Of a stretch of 64,000 nucleotides of DNA, positions 26,041-35,982 are shown in pieces. The first letter of the stretch is position 1; each line of letters opens with the position of its first letter. The notes beneath the pieces are model-generated. The model was not told where the DNA came from. It ran no database searches and saw only the letters and a list, made by a program, of their open reading frames with translations. The stretch spans positions 5,866,450 through 5,930,449 of the forward strand of contig NZ_CP129212.1 of NCBI RefSeq assembly GCF_030413175.1. Reading direction: 5' to 3'. Made by a program: the position numbers and the translations under genes. This DNA is from Bradyrhizobium roseum (GTDB lineage Bacteria; Pseudomonadota; Alphaproteobacteria; Rhizobiales; Xanthobacteraceae).

Positions 26041-27552
26041 CTACTGCACGCTCAGCGCGACAAAACGCAATTCGCCCTCGCCGTTCGAGACCAGCAGCAG
26101 GACCGACTTCTTGCCGTCCTTCTTAAGCTGGTCGACACGCTTCTTGATATCGGCCGCGTTGGTGACGGCTTCCTGCGCCACCTCGACGATGACGTCGCCG
26201 GCGGAGAGCCTCTTCTCGGCGGCGTCGGAATTGCCGTCGACACCGGTGACGATCACGCCCTTGACGCTTTCCTTGATCTTGTACTTGGTGCGCAGATCCT
26301 TGCTCAGCGCGGCGAGATCGAGCCCGAGCGCCTTTTGCGTCACCGGCTTTTCGACCGGGTCTTCCTTGGTCTTGGCGGCGGCCTGCTGCACCTTTTCATT
26401 ATCCTCGAGGCGGCCGAGCGTGACCTTGCGGCTTTCCTCCTTGCCCTTGCGGATGATCACCACGTCGACTTCCTTGCCGACCGCGGTGTCGGCGACGACG
26501 CGGGACAGATCCTTCGGGTCCTTGACGTCCTTGCCGTCGAACTTGACGACGACGTCGCCGGGCTCGATGCCGGCGGGCTTGGCCGGCCCCTTGTCGTCGA
26601 CGCCGGCCACCAGCGCGCCGCGCGCGGGCTTGATGTTGAGGCTCTCGGCGATCTCGTCGGTGACCTGCTGGATTCGCACGCCGAGCCAGCCACGGCGCAA
26701 CTCGCCGAACTGCTGGAGCTGATCGACCACGCGCGACACCGTCTTCGACGGCACCGCGAAGCCGAGGCCGATCGAACCGCCGGTCGGCGAGATGATCAGC
26801 GTGTTGACGCCGACCACTTCGCCTTCGAGGTTGAACAAAGGACCGCCGGAGTTGCCGCGATTGATGGAGGCGTCGGTCTGGATGTAGCTGTCGTACGGCC
26901 CCTGGCTGATATCGCGGTTGCGCGCCGAGACGATGCCGGCCGTGACCGAGCCGCCGAGGCTGAACGGGTTGCCAATTGCGATCACCCATTCGCCGAGCCG
27001 CAGCTTGTCGGAATCGCCGAACTTCACCGCGTTGACCGGCTTCACCGGCTTGAACTTCAAGACCGCGATGTCGGTCTTCTTGTCGACCCCGACCAGTTCG
27101 GCCTTGATCTTGGTGCCGTCGTTCATGATGATGTTGATCTCGTCGGCATCGGCGATGACGTGGTTGTTGGTGACGACGACGCCGGCGGCGTCGATGATAA
27201 AGCCGGAGCCGAGCGAATTGGTCTTGCGCGGCGGCTGCATCTCGCCGCTCTTCTCGCCGCCCTTGGGCGATCCACCCCCGCGGCGGTTCTTGAAGAAGTC
27301 GTCGAAGAACTCCTCGAACGGCGAGCCCGGCGGCAATTGCGGTACCGCCTCCCTGCCGCCGCCCTTGGCCTCCACGCTCTGCGATGTCGAGATGTTGACG
27401 ACGGAATCGATCACCTTCTCGGCGATATCGGCGATGCCGTCAGGCCCTCGCGCGCCGGCCGGCGCCGCGGCCATCAAGCTGGCGGCCGTGAGCGAGATCG
27501 CAATCCCCATCAGGCGCAGGCGGCGGCTCAAGGCGGGTCTGGCACCTGTCAT
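26041..27552 (-). CDS. Do-family periplasmic serine protease/chaperone (DegP/HtrA type)
   Basis: A 503-residue envelope protease. Residues 1 to about 35 are a signal peptide from the start at 27552. The catalytic triad is His131 (TNNHVIADADE), Asp161 (KKTDIAVLKF) and Ser235 (RGNSGGPLF). Two PDZ domains follow (about 275-365 and 410-500). A Gly/Lys-rich insert at about 90-110 lies before the first catalytic strand. It degrades or refolds misfolded periplasmic proteins. It lies downstream of hflK, hflC and the DUF2065 gene, a conserved alphaproteobacterial arrangement. Confidence 0.93.
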   Translation of the reverse strand: MTGARPALSRRLRLMGIAISLTAASLMAAAPAGARGPDGIADIAEKVIDSVVNISTSQSVEAKGGGREAVPQLPPGSPFEEFFDDFFKNRRGGGSPKGGEKSGEMQPPRKTNSLGSGFIIDAAGVVVTNNHVIADADEINIIMNDGTKIKAELVGVDKKTDIAVLKFKPVKPVNAVKFGDSDKLRLGEWVIAIGNPFSLGGSVTAGIVSARNRDISQGPYDSYIQTDASINRGNSGGPLFNLEGEVVGVNTLIISPTGGSIGLGFAVPSKTVSRVVDQLQQFGELRRGWLGVRIQQVTDEIAESLNIKPARGALVAGVDDKGPAKPAGIEPGDVVVKFDGKDVKDPKDLSRVVADTAVGKEVDVVIIRKGKEESRKVTLGRLEDNEKVQQAAAKTKEDPVEKPVTQKALGLDLAALSKDLRTKYKIKESVKGVIVTGVDGNSDAAEKRLSAGDVIVEVAQEAVTNAADIKKRVDQLKKDGKKSVLLLVSNGEGELRFVALSVQ

Positions 27553-27754
27553 GTCGGCTTGTCTCCAAAAGGGGTCAGATGAGGCCCCACACTGCGCCCG
27601 AACGGGTCCGGGGCGCAAGCATCCGTGCCGGATATTCCGGCGAAAAACCGGCGCCGGGCGGCTCACGATTGCGTTGATGCCACAGCTACTTGCGGTGGAT
27701 ATTCAACAATATGGGGCGCATCGAAGATGTGGGCCGCAACGACGGTGGCGGAAA

Positions 27755-27955
27755 CTACCGGCGCACCACCCATATCAGCACCAGACCCACGACCGCCGAG
27801 ACGATGCCGACGATCCGCAGGATGTTGTCCGGAGTTGCCAGTGCGCTCTTCATGGCCCGGCGCATCCAGGCCGGGCTGGCGGCGAACATCAGGCCTTCGA
27901 GCACAAAGAGGATGCCTACACCGATGAGGAAGTCGGTGAACGCTATGGACCTCAT
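27755..27955 (-). CDS. DUF2065 family small membrane protein
   Basis: A 66-residue protein with two hydrophobic helices (about 6-27 and 44-62) joined by a short basic loop (AWMRRAMKSAL). This matches the DUF2065 family commonly found next to hflC. Function unknown; the position suggests a partner of the HflKC-FtsH membrane complex. It follows hflC after about 92 nt that contain a 10-bp hairpin. Confidence 0.82.
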   Translation of the reverse strand: MRSIAFTDFLIGVGILFVLEGLMFAASPAWMRRAMKSALATPDNILRIVGIVSAVVGLVLIWVVRR

Positions 27956-28001
27956 CGGATGACCATCCCCCGCTATTCAAGCGTTTTTTGCTTTTTATGC
28001 C

Positions 28002-28025
28002 GGCGAAGCGGAGTCCCGCTTCGCC
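28002..28025. other. Hairpin between hflC and DUF2065 genes
   Basis: GGCGAAGCGG and CCGCTTCGCC form a perfect 10-bp stem with the loop AGTC. On the minus strand it is followed by an A-rich, not U-rich, stretch, so it is not a standard terminator. It may stabilise the hflKC mRNA or mark an RNA-processing site. Confidence 0.5.
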
Positions 28026-28047
28026 GTGACGCGTATCCGACCGGCGT

Positions 28048-28947
28048 CTATTGCTTCGGCACCGCAGCCGCCGGCGGGCGACCGGACGGATTGGCAAAGA
28101 AGCGGAAGAACTCGGAATCCGGCCGCAGCAGGAAACGGGTATCGTTGGAACGAAGCCCGGTCTCGTAGGCCGACATCGAACGGTAGAACGCGAAGAACTC
28201 CGGGTCCCTGCCATAGGCCTCGGCGAACAGGCGGTTGCGTTCGGCGTCGCCGACGCCGCGGGTCTGCTCAGCGGTCGAGTTCGCGTCGGCGACGATGACG
28301 ACCGCTTCGCGGTCGGCCTTGGAGCGAATCTCCTGCGCTTTCTGGCCGCCCTGGGCACGGAACTCCTGGGCCTCGCGCTCACGCTCGGTCTGCATCCGCT
28401 TGTAGACCGCCAAGCTGTTCTGCTCCGGCAGATCGGCGCGGCGGATGCGCACGTCGACCACCTCGATGCCGTACTGATCGGCCTCGCGGTCGAGCTGGTC
28501 CCGGATCCGCGTCATCAGGCCCTCGCGTTCGTCACGCACCACGTTGATGAACGTGACCTCGCCGAGCACGCGGCGCAGCGCCGCGTTCAACAGTGTGGTG
28601 AGCTGGATGTTGGCGGCCTGGATCGAGCCGATGCTCTGATAGAAGCGCAGCGGGTTCTTGATCCGGTAGCGGGCGAAGGCGTCGACGACGAGCCGCTTCT
28701 GGTCGGAAGCGATGACTTCCTGCGAGGGATTCTCCAGGTCGAGAATGCGCTTGTCGATGCTGATGACGGTGTCGATGAACGGCGCCTTGAATTTGAGGCC
28801 GGGCTCCGACACGACGTCGACCGGCCGACCGAGCCGGACCACGAGCGCCTGTTCGGTCTGCGACACCGTGAAGATCGAGCTGTAGCCGACGACCACCACG
28901 AGGAGCAACAAGACCAGGGTGACAATACCTGCGACTGGAGACCTCAT
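28048..28947 (-). CDS. hflC: HflC, modulator of FtsH protease
   Basis: A 299-residue SPFH/Band 7 protein. One N-terminal membrane segment (about residues 6-27) is followed by the SPFH domain (TEQALVVRLGRPVDVVSEPGLKF) and a long charged helix. The conserved pattern ERERE-AQEFRAQGGQKAQEIRSKADREAVVIVADA is typical of HflC. With HflK it forms a large periplasm-facing cage around FtsH. The start overlaps the hflK stop by 4 nt. The C-terminus is rich in Pro and ends PAAAVPKQ. Confidence 0.95.
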   Translation of the reverse strand: MRSPVAGIVTLVLLLLVVVVGYSSIFTVSQTEQALVVRLGRPVDVVSEPGLKFKAPFIDTVISIDKRILDLENPSQEVIASDQKRLVVDAFARYRIKNPLRFYQSIGSIQAANIQLTTLLNAALRRVLGEVTFINVVRDEREGLMTRIRDQLDREADQYGIEVVDVRIRRADLPEQNSLAVYKRMQTEREREAQEFRAQGGQKAQEIRSKADREAVVIVADANSTAEQTRGVGDAERNRLFAEAYGRDPEFFAFYRSMSAYETGLRSNDTRFLLRPDSEFFRFFANPSGRPPAAAVPKQ

Positions 28948-30083
28948 CGCGTACCTCCGGTCTGCTGCTGGGAAGCCGTTGACGGCGGACGCCGCGGCGT
29001 CAATTCGCTGAGCGGCAGATACGGCACCACGCTCTGTCCGGAACCGCCGCCGTCATAGACCAGCTTCTCGGAGCCGCCGAGAATCTTTTCCATCGTCTCG
29101 AGATAAATACGTTGCCGCGTCACGTCGGGCGCCTTCTTGTATTCGTCGTAGACCTTCGTGAAGCGCGAGCTTTGGCCCTTGGCCTCGGCGACCGCCTGTT
29201 CCTTGTAACCTTCTGCGACCTGCAGGATCTGCGCGGCGCGGCCGCGCGCGTCGGGAACGACACGGTTGGCATAGCTCTGCGCCTCGTTCTGCAGCCGCTC
29301 GAAGTCGGCGCGCGCGGCCTGCACGTCGCGGAACGCGTCGATGACCTGCGTCGGCGGATCGACCTTCTGCATCTGCACCTGAGTGATCAGAACGCCGGAG
29401 CCGTAGGTGTCCAGCGTCTTCTGCATCAGTTCCTGGACAGCCTGCTCCGTCGTATTGCGGGCGCCGGTGAGGATCGGCTGGATCTGCGAACGCCCGATCA
29501 CCTCGCGCATCGCGCTTTCGGCCACCGCCTTCACGGTGCCTTCAGGGTTCTGGATGTTGAACAGGAAATTGCCGACGCCGTTGGGCTTGATGCGCCACAG
29601 CACCGTGAAGTCGACGTCGACGATGTTTTCGTCGCCGGTCAGCATCAGGCTTTCCTCCGGCACATCGCGCATGGTGCGGCCGCGCCGCGCCGGATCGTCG
29701 ATCAGCGACATGCCGATCGAGAGGGTGGAGACGCGCAGCGCCTTCGGCAGCAGCACGGTTTCGATCGGGTACGGCAGGTGATAGTTCAGGCCGGGCTCAA
29801 CGGTGCGCACGTGCTTTCCGAAGCGCAACACGACGCCGAGCTCTTCCGACTGCACGCGGAAGAAGCCGGACAATCCCCAGATCGCCAGCGCGCCGACCAG
29901 CACCAGGGCGATGCCCATGCCGCTGAAATGACCGCCCGGCAGAAGCTGCTGCAGCTTGTCCTGGCCGCGCCGCAGAAGGTCCTCGAGATCGGGGGGCCTT
30001 GGCCCGGCCGACTGCGGACCGCCTCCCCATGGTCCCTTGGGACCCTGGCCCCAGGGGCCTCCGCCTTGATTCTTCCACGGCAT
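28944..30083 (-). CDS. hflK: HflK, modulator of FtsH protease
   Basis: A 379-residue SPFH protein. The start at 30083 (MPWKNQGGGPWG) has AGGAGAG 7 nt upstream. A Gly/Pro-rich cytoplasmic head (residues 1-30) precedes a membrane segment (about 56-78) and the SPFH domain (SEELGVVLRFGKHVRTVEPGLNY). The extended helix holds RADFERLQNEAQSYANRVVPDARG, diagnostic of HflK. Partner of HflC and FtsH in membrane-protein quality control. Confidence 0.95.
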   Translation of the reverse strand: MPWKNQGGGPWGQGPKGPWGGGPQSAGPRPPDLEDLLRRGQDKLQQLLPGGHFSGMGIALVLVGALAIWGLSGFFRVQSEELGVVLRFGKHVRTVEPGLNYHLPYPIETVLLPKALRVSTLSIGMSLIDDPARRGRTMRDVPEESLMLTGDENIVDVDFTVLWRIKPNGVGNFLFNIQNPEGTVKAVAESAMREVIGRSQIQPILTGARNTTEQAVQELMQKTLDTYGSGVLITQVQMQKVDPPTQVIDAFRDVQAARADFERLQNEAQSYANRVVPDARGRAAQILQVAEGYKEQAVAEAKGQSSRFTKVYDEYKKAPDVTRQRIYLETMEKILGGSEKLVYDGGGSGQSVVPYLPLSELTPRRPPSTASQQQTGGTR

Positions 30084-30250
30084 ATAAACTCTCCTCTGCG
30101 GGGGGCCGGATCCACCTGTTGGGATGGCTTGGGCCTCGCATATCCGCCCGGCTTTATAGGGGACCGCTAGCCCCCTTACAACGCAAGCTTCCGGCTCGAA
30201 GCAGCTATGATCGAGGCCATAATTGTCAATGCAAACATCGGTTAGCGAGG

Positions 30251-30763
30251 TTAACGCGGCTTGCGCCGACGATATGTCACATAGGAAAAATCGGCACTGT
30301 CCTGCAGACCGGCCGGATTTCGCACGCGCCCAACCTCTTCCCATACGGACGGATCGACGGCCGGGAAACGCGTGTCGCCATCGGGGCGGGCGTGCACTTC
30401 GGTAATTTCCAGACGATCGGCGCTGTCCATCGACTGCGCATAGATTTCCGCGCCGCCGATCACGGCGATCTCAGTGGCGAAACGCCGCAGCGCATCGCCG
30501 GTCGCAATCGCCTTCGCATCGGGGAAGGAATGGGTAACCACGACGCCACCCGCGCGAAAATCCGGATCGCGGGTCACGACGATATTGGTCCGCCCCGGAA
30601 GCGGCCTGCCGATCGATGCGTGGGTCTTGCGTCCCATCACCACGGGCTTGCCCAACGTCAGCGCCTTTAATCGCGCCAGGTCGGATTTCAGCCGCCACGG
30701 CATGGCGCCGTTCGCCCCGATCACACCGTTCTCGGCGACCGCAGCAATGAGAACGATTTCCAT
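30251..30763 (-). CDS. folA: Dihydrofolate reductase
   Basis: A 170-residue enzyme that reduces dihydrofolate with NADPH. The active-site Asp lies in PWRLKSDLARLK, the N-terminal strand is MEIVLIAAVAENGVIGANG, the cofactor motif is VVMGRKTHASIG and VIGGAEIYAQ carries the conserved GG turn. The start at 30763 shares one base with the stop of the upstream acetyltransferase gene (TGATG). It is two genes downstream of thyA, whose reaction makes dihydrofolate, so the pair completes the thymidylate cycle. Confidence 0.95.
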   Translation of the reverse strand: MEIVLIAAVAENGVIGANGAMPWRLKSDLARLKALTLGKPVVMGRKTHASIGRPLPGRTNIVVTRDPDFRAGGVVVTHSFPDAKAIATGDALRRFATEIAVIGGAEIYAQSMDSADRLEITEVHARPDGDTRFPAVDPSVWEEVGRVRNPAGLQDSADFSYVTYRRRKPR

Positions 30764-31248
30764 CACCGGGTCCCCTGTGCCAGAGCCGTCAGCGCCGGAC
30801 CGCCGACCCGGCAGATCGTCCACTCGCCCATCAGTTCGGCGCCGAGCGATTTATAGAATGCGATCGACGGCGCGTTCCAGTCGAGCACCGACCATTGCAA
30901 GCGCGACCAGCCGTTCTCCAGGCATTGCTGCGCGAGGTTCACCAGCAATGCCTTGCCGATGCCCTTGCCGCGCAGAGCGGGACGCACGAACAGATCTTCC
31001 AGATAGATTCCGGAGCGGCCGCTGAAGGTCGAGAAATTGACGAACCAGACCGCGAAGCCGGCAGGCTCACCGTTCCACTCGGCGATCTCACAGAACAATC
31101 GCGGATCGTCGCCGAACAGAGCCGCATCGATATCGGCCTCCGTCGCCTCCATTTCATGAAGCAGCTTTTCGTATTCGGCGAGTTCGCGAACAAAGGACAG
31201 GACGAGTCCCGCCTCGCCCGGCCGCGCCCGGCGGATGTTGAGAGACAT
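30763..31248 (-). CDS. GNAT family N-acetyltransferase
   Basis: A 161-residue acetyltransferase. The acetyl-CoA motif is VRPALRGKGIGKALL and the substrate-side motif IYLEDLFV precedes it; LDWNAPSIAFYKSLGAE is motif B. The sequence resembles the diamine/spermidine N-acetyltransferase-like group, with SGIYLEDLFV and WSVLDWN, but the acceptor is not certain. It is sandwiched between thyA and folA on the same strand, with which it has no obvious metabolic link. Confidence 0.88.
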   Translation of the reverse strand: MSLNIRRARPGEAGLVLSFVRELAEYEKLLHEMEATEADIDAALFGDDPRLFCEIAEWNGEPAGFAVWFVNFSTFSGRSGIYLEDLFVRPALRGKGIGKALLVNLAQQCLENGWSRLQWSVLDWNAPSIAFYKSLGAELMGEWTICRVGGPALTALAQGTR

Positions 31249-31270
31249 CAGGCGCTCATACCGCTGCTGC

Positions 31271-32065
31271 TCATACGGCGACTTCGGCCTTGATGTGCGG
31301 ATGCGGATCGTAGCCCTCGAGCGAAAAGTCCTCATAACGGAAGGCGAAGATATCCTTCACGTCCGGATTGATCTTCATGACCGGCAATTGGCGCGTCGGC
31401 CGCGTCAGTTGCAGCCGGGCCTGCTCCAGATGGTTGACGTAGAGATGCGTGTCGCCCAACGAGTGTACGAAGTCGCCCGCCTTCAAGCCCGTCACCTGCG
31501 CCACCATCATGGTCAGCAGCGAATAGGAGGCGATGTTGAAAGGCACGCCGAGGAACACGTCGGCGGAACGCTGATAGAGCTGGCACGACAGCTTGCCGTT
31601 GGCGACATAGAACTGGAACAGGCAGTGGCACGGCGGCAGCGCCATCTTGTCGACGTCGGCCGGATTCCATGCACTGACGATCAGCCGCCGCGAATCCGGG
31701 TTACGCCTGATCATGTCGATGACGTTGGAAATCTGGTCGATGCTGCGACCGTCCGGCGCCGGCCATGAGCGCCATTGCGAGCCATAGACCGGGCCGAGAT
31801 CGCCATTGGCATCGGCCCACTCATCCCAGATCGAAACGCCATTGTCCTTGAGGTATTTGATGTTGGTGTCGCCGGCGAGGAACCACAGCAATTCGTGCAC
31901 GATCGCCTTCAGCGGCAACCGCTTGGTGGTCAACATCGGAAACCCTGCCGACAGGTTGAACCGCATCTGGTGCCCGAAGATCGACAGCGTGCCGGTGCCG
32001 GTGCGGTCGTGCTTCTCCGCACCGTCGGCGAGAATCCGTTCAAGCAGGTCGTGATACTGGTTCAT
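31271..32065 (-). CDS. thyA: Thymidylate synthase
   Basis: A 264-residue enzyme, the same length as the E. coli protein. It methylates dUMP with methylene-tetrahydrofolate to give dTMP and dihydrofolate. The catalytic Cys is residue 146 in [28 protein letters not shown] and the Arg pair in [14 protein letters not shown] are all present. It leads the thyA-acetyltransferase-folA unit. Confidence 0.97.
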   Translation of the reverse strand: MNQYHDLLERILADGAEKHDRTGTGTLSIFGHQMRFNLSAGFPMLTTKRLPLKAIVHELLWFLAGDTNIKYLKDNGVSIWDEWADANGDLGPVYGSQWRSWPAPDGRSIDQISNVIDMIRRNPDSRRLIVSAWNPADVDKMALPPCHCLFQFYVANGKLSCQLYQRSADVFLGVPFNIASYSLLTMMVAQVTGLKAGDFVHSLGDTHLYVNHLEQARLQLTRPTRQLPVMKINPDVKDIFAFRYEDFSLEGYDPHPHIKAEVAV

Positions 32066-32241
32066 GGCTGACGTTTCGGGCCCTTTGTCGAAGCGGCGAA
32101 TTTAGCGGCCGGAATAGCCGATCGACACGCCGATTCGACTTCCCGCCGTCGATTATACCCGGAAAAATGATCATCCCCCGCGCAAACGACAAGGGGCGGA
32201 ACTTGCGTCCCGCCCCCGACCTATCGTCTTGATTTTGTGGA

Positions 32242-33225
32242 TTAGTTGACCGGCTTGAGCACCGGCGTCCACTTTGCGATTTCGCTGTTCACGAGCTTGC
32301 CCAGCGCCGCCGGGGTGCGATCGGCACCGGCCGGGATGACGCTGCCGAGCTCGAGCAGTCGCTTGCGCACCGCCTCGTCATCGAGCGCCTTGACGACCGC
32401 CTCGTTCAGCTTGGCGACGACTTCCGGCGGCGTGCCCTTCGGCGCGAAGATCGCATTCCAGGCCTGGGCCTGGAACGCCGGCAGGCCCGCTTCCGTGGTG
32501 GTGGGAACATTCGGCAAGGACGGGTTGCGCTCGGCAGTCGCCACCGCATAGGCCTTGATCGTACCGCCGTTGACCTGCGGCACGGCGTTGACGATCTGGT
32601 CGCACATGTAGTCGACCTGCCCCGCCACCAGCGCGTTCATTGCTGGACCCGTGCCGTTGAAGGGTACACCGACCGGCTTGACACCCAGCACCGAGTTCAG
32701 CAGTTCGCACGACACGTTCGAGACCGAGCCGACGCCGGCATGCGCTGCGTTGACCTTGGTTTCGTTCGCCTTCACGTAGGCGACGAATTCCTTGAGGTCC
32801 TTCGGTGGGAAATCCTTGCGCGCCAGGATCAGGATCGGCGTGCCGGCCAGCAGCCCGACCGGCTCAAAGCTCTTCTCGGGGTGGTAGGCGAGATTGGGAT
32901 AAAGCGGCACCGAGGCCGCATGCGTGCCCATATGCCCCGTAATCAGCGTATAGCCGTCATTGGCGGCGCGCGAGGCACGCGTGGTGGCGGTGGTGCCGCC
33001 GGCGCCCACCACGTTCTCGATGATGATGGTCTGCCCCAGCGTTTGCGCCATATGGCCGGTGACGATGCGCGCGATGACATCAGTTGGTCCGCCGGCCGCG
33101 AACGGCACGATCATCGTGATGCTGCGCGTCGGATAGGATTGAGCCTGCGCCTGAGCCGTCAGCGATGCGAACCCGGCAAGTGCAGCCAGGCAGCCGCTCA
33201 CAAGCGAGCGTCCATAGAAGTTCAT
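32242..33225 (-). CDS. Tripartite tricarboxylate transporter substrate-binding protein (Bug/TctC family)
   Basis: A 327-residue periplasmic binder. The start at 33225 has AGGA about 8 nt upstream. A signal peptide ends near AQAQA, and the mature protein begins SYPTRSITMIVPFAAGGPTDVIAR, the Bug-family hallmark with a Gly-rich ligand loop. HAGVGSVSNVSCELL and VPFNGTGPAMNALVAGQVD form the second half of the binding cleft. The ligand, probably a carboxylate, is not predictable. It is the last gene of a complete tripartite transporter operon. Confidence 0.93.
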   Translation of the reverse strand: MNFYGRSLVSGCLAALAGFASLTAQAQAQSYPTRSITMIVPFAAGGPTDVIARIVTGHMAQTLGQTIIIENVVGAGGTTATTRASRAANDGYTLITGHMGTHAASVPLYPNLAYHPEKSFEPVGLLAGTPILILARKDFPPKDLKEFVAYVKANETKVNAAHAGVGSVSNVSCELLNSVLGVKPVGVPFNGTGPAMNALVAGQVDYMCDQIVNAVPQVNGGTIKAYAVATAERNPSLPNVPTTTEAGLPAFQAQAWNAIFAPKGTPPEVVAKLNEAVVKALDDEAVRKRLLELGSVIPAGADRTPAALGKLVNSEIAKWTPVLKPVN

Positions 33226-33346
33226 GTCGAGTTCCTTCAACCCTTAAACAAATGCCGGCTCTCCCAAGCCGGCATCTGCATGTCATATCAGTTGGCGCGA
33301 AGTCAAACAGGTTGCAACCTGCGGCGCACCGCCGCAGGTTTAAAGG

Positions 33347-34864
33347 TTAATTCTCGGATTCGACGAACACCTCGTCGCGCTTCTTTCGGAGGGTCGGCAA
33401 GACCGCCAGCACGAGCAGGCCGGCGGCGATCGCAATCAGCACCGCCGACAACGGACGGGTCAGGAATACTGACCAGTCGCCGCGCGAGATCAGCAGCGCG
33501 CGTCGCAGGTTCTCTTCCATCAACGGCCCGAGCACCATGCCGAGCAGCAGCGGCGCCGGCTCGAAATCGTGCTTGATCAGCCAGTAGCCGACCAGTCCGA
33601 ACACGCCCGCGAGGATGACGTCGGTAGGCGCGTTGTTCACCGAATAGATGCCGATGGCGCAGAAGATCACGATGCACGGAAACATCAGGCGGTACGGCAC
33701 CCGAAGCAGCCGCACCCAGATGCCGACCAGCGGCAGGTTTATGATCAGCAGCATCAGGTTGCCGAGCCACATCGAGGCGATCATGCCCCACACCAGTTCC
33801 GGCTGCTTCTGCATCACCTGCGGACCCGGAACGATGCCGTGAATCGTCATGGCGCCGACCATCAGCGCCATCACCGCGTTCGGCGGAATGCCGAGCGTCA
33901 GCAGCGGAATGAACGAGGTCTGCGCCGCGGCATTGTTGGCGCTCTCGGGCGCCGCAACGCCTTCGATCACGCCGTGGCCGAACCGCTCCGGATGCTTAGA
34001 GATCTTCTTCTCGAGCGTGTAGGCCGCGAACGACGCGATCACCGCGCCACCGCCCGGCAGAATGCCGAGAATCGACCCGAGCACGGTGCCGCGCAGGATG
34101 GCCGGCGCCGAATCCTTGAGATCCTTGGCCGTCGGCATCAGTCCCGTGACTTTCTGCTGGACCAGTTCGCGATCGCTTTCGCTGCCGGCATCGAGGTTGC
34201 GGATGATTTCGGCAAAGCCGAACAGGCCCATCGCCACCGTCGCGAAGCCGAGACCGTCGGCGAGTTCCGGAATGTTGAAGGCCATGCGTGAGGCGCCGGT
34301 TTCGATGTCCGAGCCGACCATCGAGAGCAGCAGTCCGAACACGATCATGGCGATCGCCTTCAGCACCGATCCCTTGGCGAGCACCACCGCGAAGATCAGG
34401 CCGAGCACCATCAGCGAGAAATATTCGGCTGGGCCGAACGCCAGCGCGAGCTTGGTGAGCGGCGCGCCCAACACGGCGATCAGAACGGTCGCGACGCAAC
34501 CGGCGAAGAACGATCCGATCGCGGCGATCGCCAGCGCCGGACCGGCGCGGCCCTGCTTCGCCATCTGGAAGCCGTCGAGCGCGGTCACCACCGACCCGGC
34601 CTCGCCGGGAATGTTGACCAGGATCGAGGTGGTCGAACCGCCATACTGCGCGCCGTAATAGATGCCGGCGAGCATGATCAGCGCGCCGACCGGCGGCAGG
34701 CCGAACGTGATCGGCAGCAGCATCGCCACCGTGGCGATGGTGCCGATGCCCGGAAGCACGCCGACCAGCGTGCCGACGAGCGCGCCGATCAGGCACAGCA
34801 TGAGGTTGATAGGGGTGAAAGCAACGCCGAAACCGAGGGCGAGGTTGGAAAACAGATCGGCCAT
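33347..34864 (-). CDS. tctA: Tripartite tricarboxylate transporter large permease, TctA family
   Basis: A 505-residue inner-membrane protein with about 12 helices. The diagnostic TctA opening [28 protein letters not shown] (about 27-54) and [20 protein letters not shown] are present, and [20 protein letters not shown] marks the second half of the internal repeat. It uses the ion gradient to import the compound delivered by the binder. A GAGGG ribosome-binding site lies before the start, 7 nt after the tctB stop. Confidence 0.95.
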   Translation of the reverse strand: MADLFSNLALGFGVAFTPINLMLCLIGALVGTLVGVLPGIGTIATVAMLLPITFGLPPVGALIMLAGIYYGAQYGGSTTSILVNIPGEAGSVVTALDGFQMAKQGRAGPALAIAAIGSFFAGCVATVLIAVLGAPLTKLALAFGPAEYFSLMVLGLIFAVVLAKGSVLKAIAMIVFGLLLSMVGSDIETGASRMAFNIPELADGLGFATVAMGLFGFAEIIRNLDAGSESDRELVQQKVTGLMPTAKDLKDSAPAILRGTVLGSILGILPGGGAVIASFAAYTLEKKISKHPERFGHGVIEGVAAPESANNAAAQTSFIPLLTLGIPPNAVMALMVGAMTIHGIVPGPQVMQKQPELVWGMIASMWLGNLMLLIINLPLVGIWVRLLRVPYRLMFPCIVIFCAIGIYSVNNAPTDVILAGVFGLVGYWLIKHDFEPAPLLLGMVLGPLMEENLRRALLISRGDWSVFLTRPLSAVLIAIAAGLLVLAVLPTLRKKRDEVFVESEN

Positions 34865-34871
34865 TACGCCC

Positions 34872-35372
34872 TCACTGAATCAGGAAACGTGGAAAGAGCT
34901 GCAGCGGCAGCCCGAGCGCATAGGGGAAAAGCAGGCTGCAGCCGATCGTCAGGCAGATTCCGACGATGATGGTCTCCTTCCAGCGCGTCTCCGGCGTTCC
35001 CATTCCCGCGACCATGAAGGACACGAATGCCGAGACGACGAGGCCCATCGGGCGGATGGAGACCGCAAAGCACAGAATCGAAAGTGAGACGAAAAACGGC
35101 CCCCGCCAATGATACTTAGCGACATGCGGCCCCTCGAAAATCAGACCCATGACAGCAATCCCTGCGCCAAGGAGCAGCAGCAAGACCCCAAACATGCGCG
35201 GCGCCGTGCCGGCGCCAAAGGAGAAGCCGCGCATCCCCTGCAGGTCGCTCGACGCCCACAGGGCGAAGGCTGCGACCGCCATGAGGACAATCCCGCCAAC
35301 AAAATCCTGCGGGCAACGGACCCATTTCGGCATGACGGAACTGACCGGCCCATGGCTCGGCGTATCACTCAT
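34872..35372 (-). CDS. tctB: Tripartite tricarboxylate transporter small permease, TctB family
   Basis: A 166-residue membrane protein with four hydrophobic segments. The opening CPQDFVGGIVLMAVAAFALWAS and GTAPRMFGVLLLLLGAGIAVMGL are typical of TctB. It is the small partner of TctA. The start at 35372 (MSDTPSHGPV) has GGGGAGAG upstream and is preferred over an ATG nine codons earlier. First gene of the transporter operon. Confidence 0.9.
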   Translation of the reverse strand: MSDTPSHGPVSSVMPKWVRCPQDFVGGIVLMAVAAFALWASSDLQGMRGFSFGAGTAPRMFGVLLLLLGAGIAVMGLIFEGPHVAKYHWRGPFFVSLSILCFAVSIRPMGLVVSAFVSFMVAGMGTPETRWKETIIVGICLTIGCSLLFPYALGLPLQLFPRFLIQ

Positions 35373-35448
35373 CGATCTCTCTCCCCAAAGCTTCTGCACT
35401 AACTGGATAGCTGTTTGAGCTGGCCCGGGGCCTTGCTAGCGATTTTCG

Positions 35449-35982
35449 TCAGATAAGGCCAGCAAAACCCAAAGCGCCTCCAGCCAGCAACATCCATAGC
35501 GGATTAAGCCGCGTAGCAAAGGCCAGTACTGCCGCGGCAACCGAGATCAAGGCGGCCACCCAGCTACGGTCGGAAGTTTGCGCCAAAATCAGGCCGCTGG
35601 CGCCCATCAGGCCGATCGAAAGCGGAACGAGTGCCGCCTGGATGATGGCGGGCCAGCGCGCATGGCTCGATCTGGCCAAAAGCCCGCTGACATAATAGGC
35701 CACCACCGCCGTCGGACCGCACATCGCAACCGTAGCGGCCAAGGCACCCGCGATGCCCGCCACGTGATATCCGATCAGCGTCACAATCAGCACGTTCGGT
35801 CCCGGCGAAAGCTGGGATATGGCAAAAATGTCGGCAAATTGCCGCTCGTTCATCCAGTGCCGAACGTCTACCGCAACGCGATGCATTTCGGGAATAGCCG
35901 AATTCGCGCCACCAACCGCGAAAAGCGACATCAATGCGAAACTCCAAAAGAGTGTCGCGACCGGATTGGCGTCGGAGTTCAT
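35449..35982 (-). CDS. Chromate transporter (CHR), short-chain subunit 2
   Basis: A 177-residue CHR-domain membrane protein with about five to six helices. It keeps the motif FAVGGANSAIPEMHR (the counterpart of FGGxxA/VxPxM) and ISQLSPGPNVLIVTLIGYHVAG. Paired short CHR proteins act together as a chromate, or possibly sulfate-linked, efflux system. The start overlaps the stop of the first CHR gene by 4 nt. The frame upstream of 35982 belongs to that gene in another phase. Confidence 0.87.
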   Translation of the reverse strand: MNSDANPVATLFWSFALMSLFAVGGANSAIPEMHRVAVDVRHWMNERQFADIFAISQLSPGPNVLIVTLIGYHVAGIAGALAATVAMCGPTAVVAYYVSGLLARSSHARWPAIIQAALVPLSIGLMGASGLILAQTSDRSWVAALISVAAAVLAFATRLNPLWMLLAGGALGFAGLI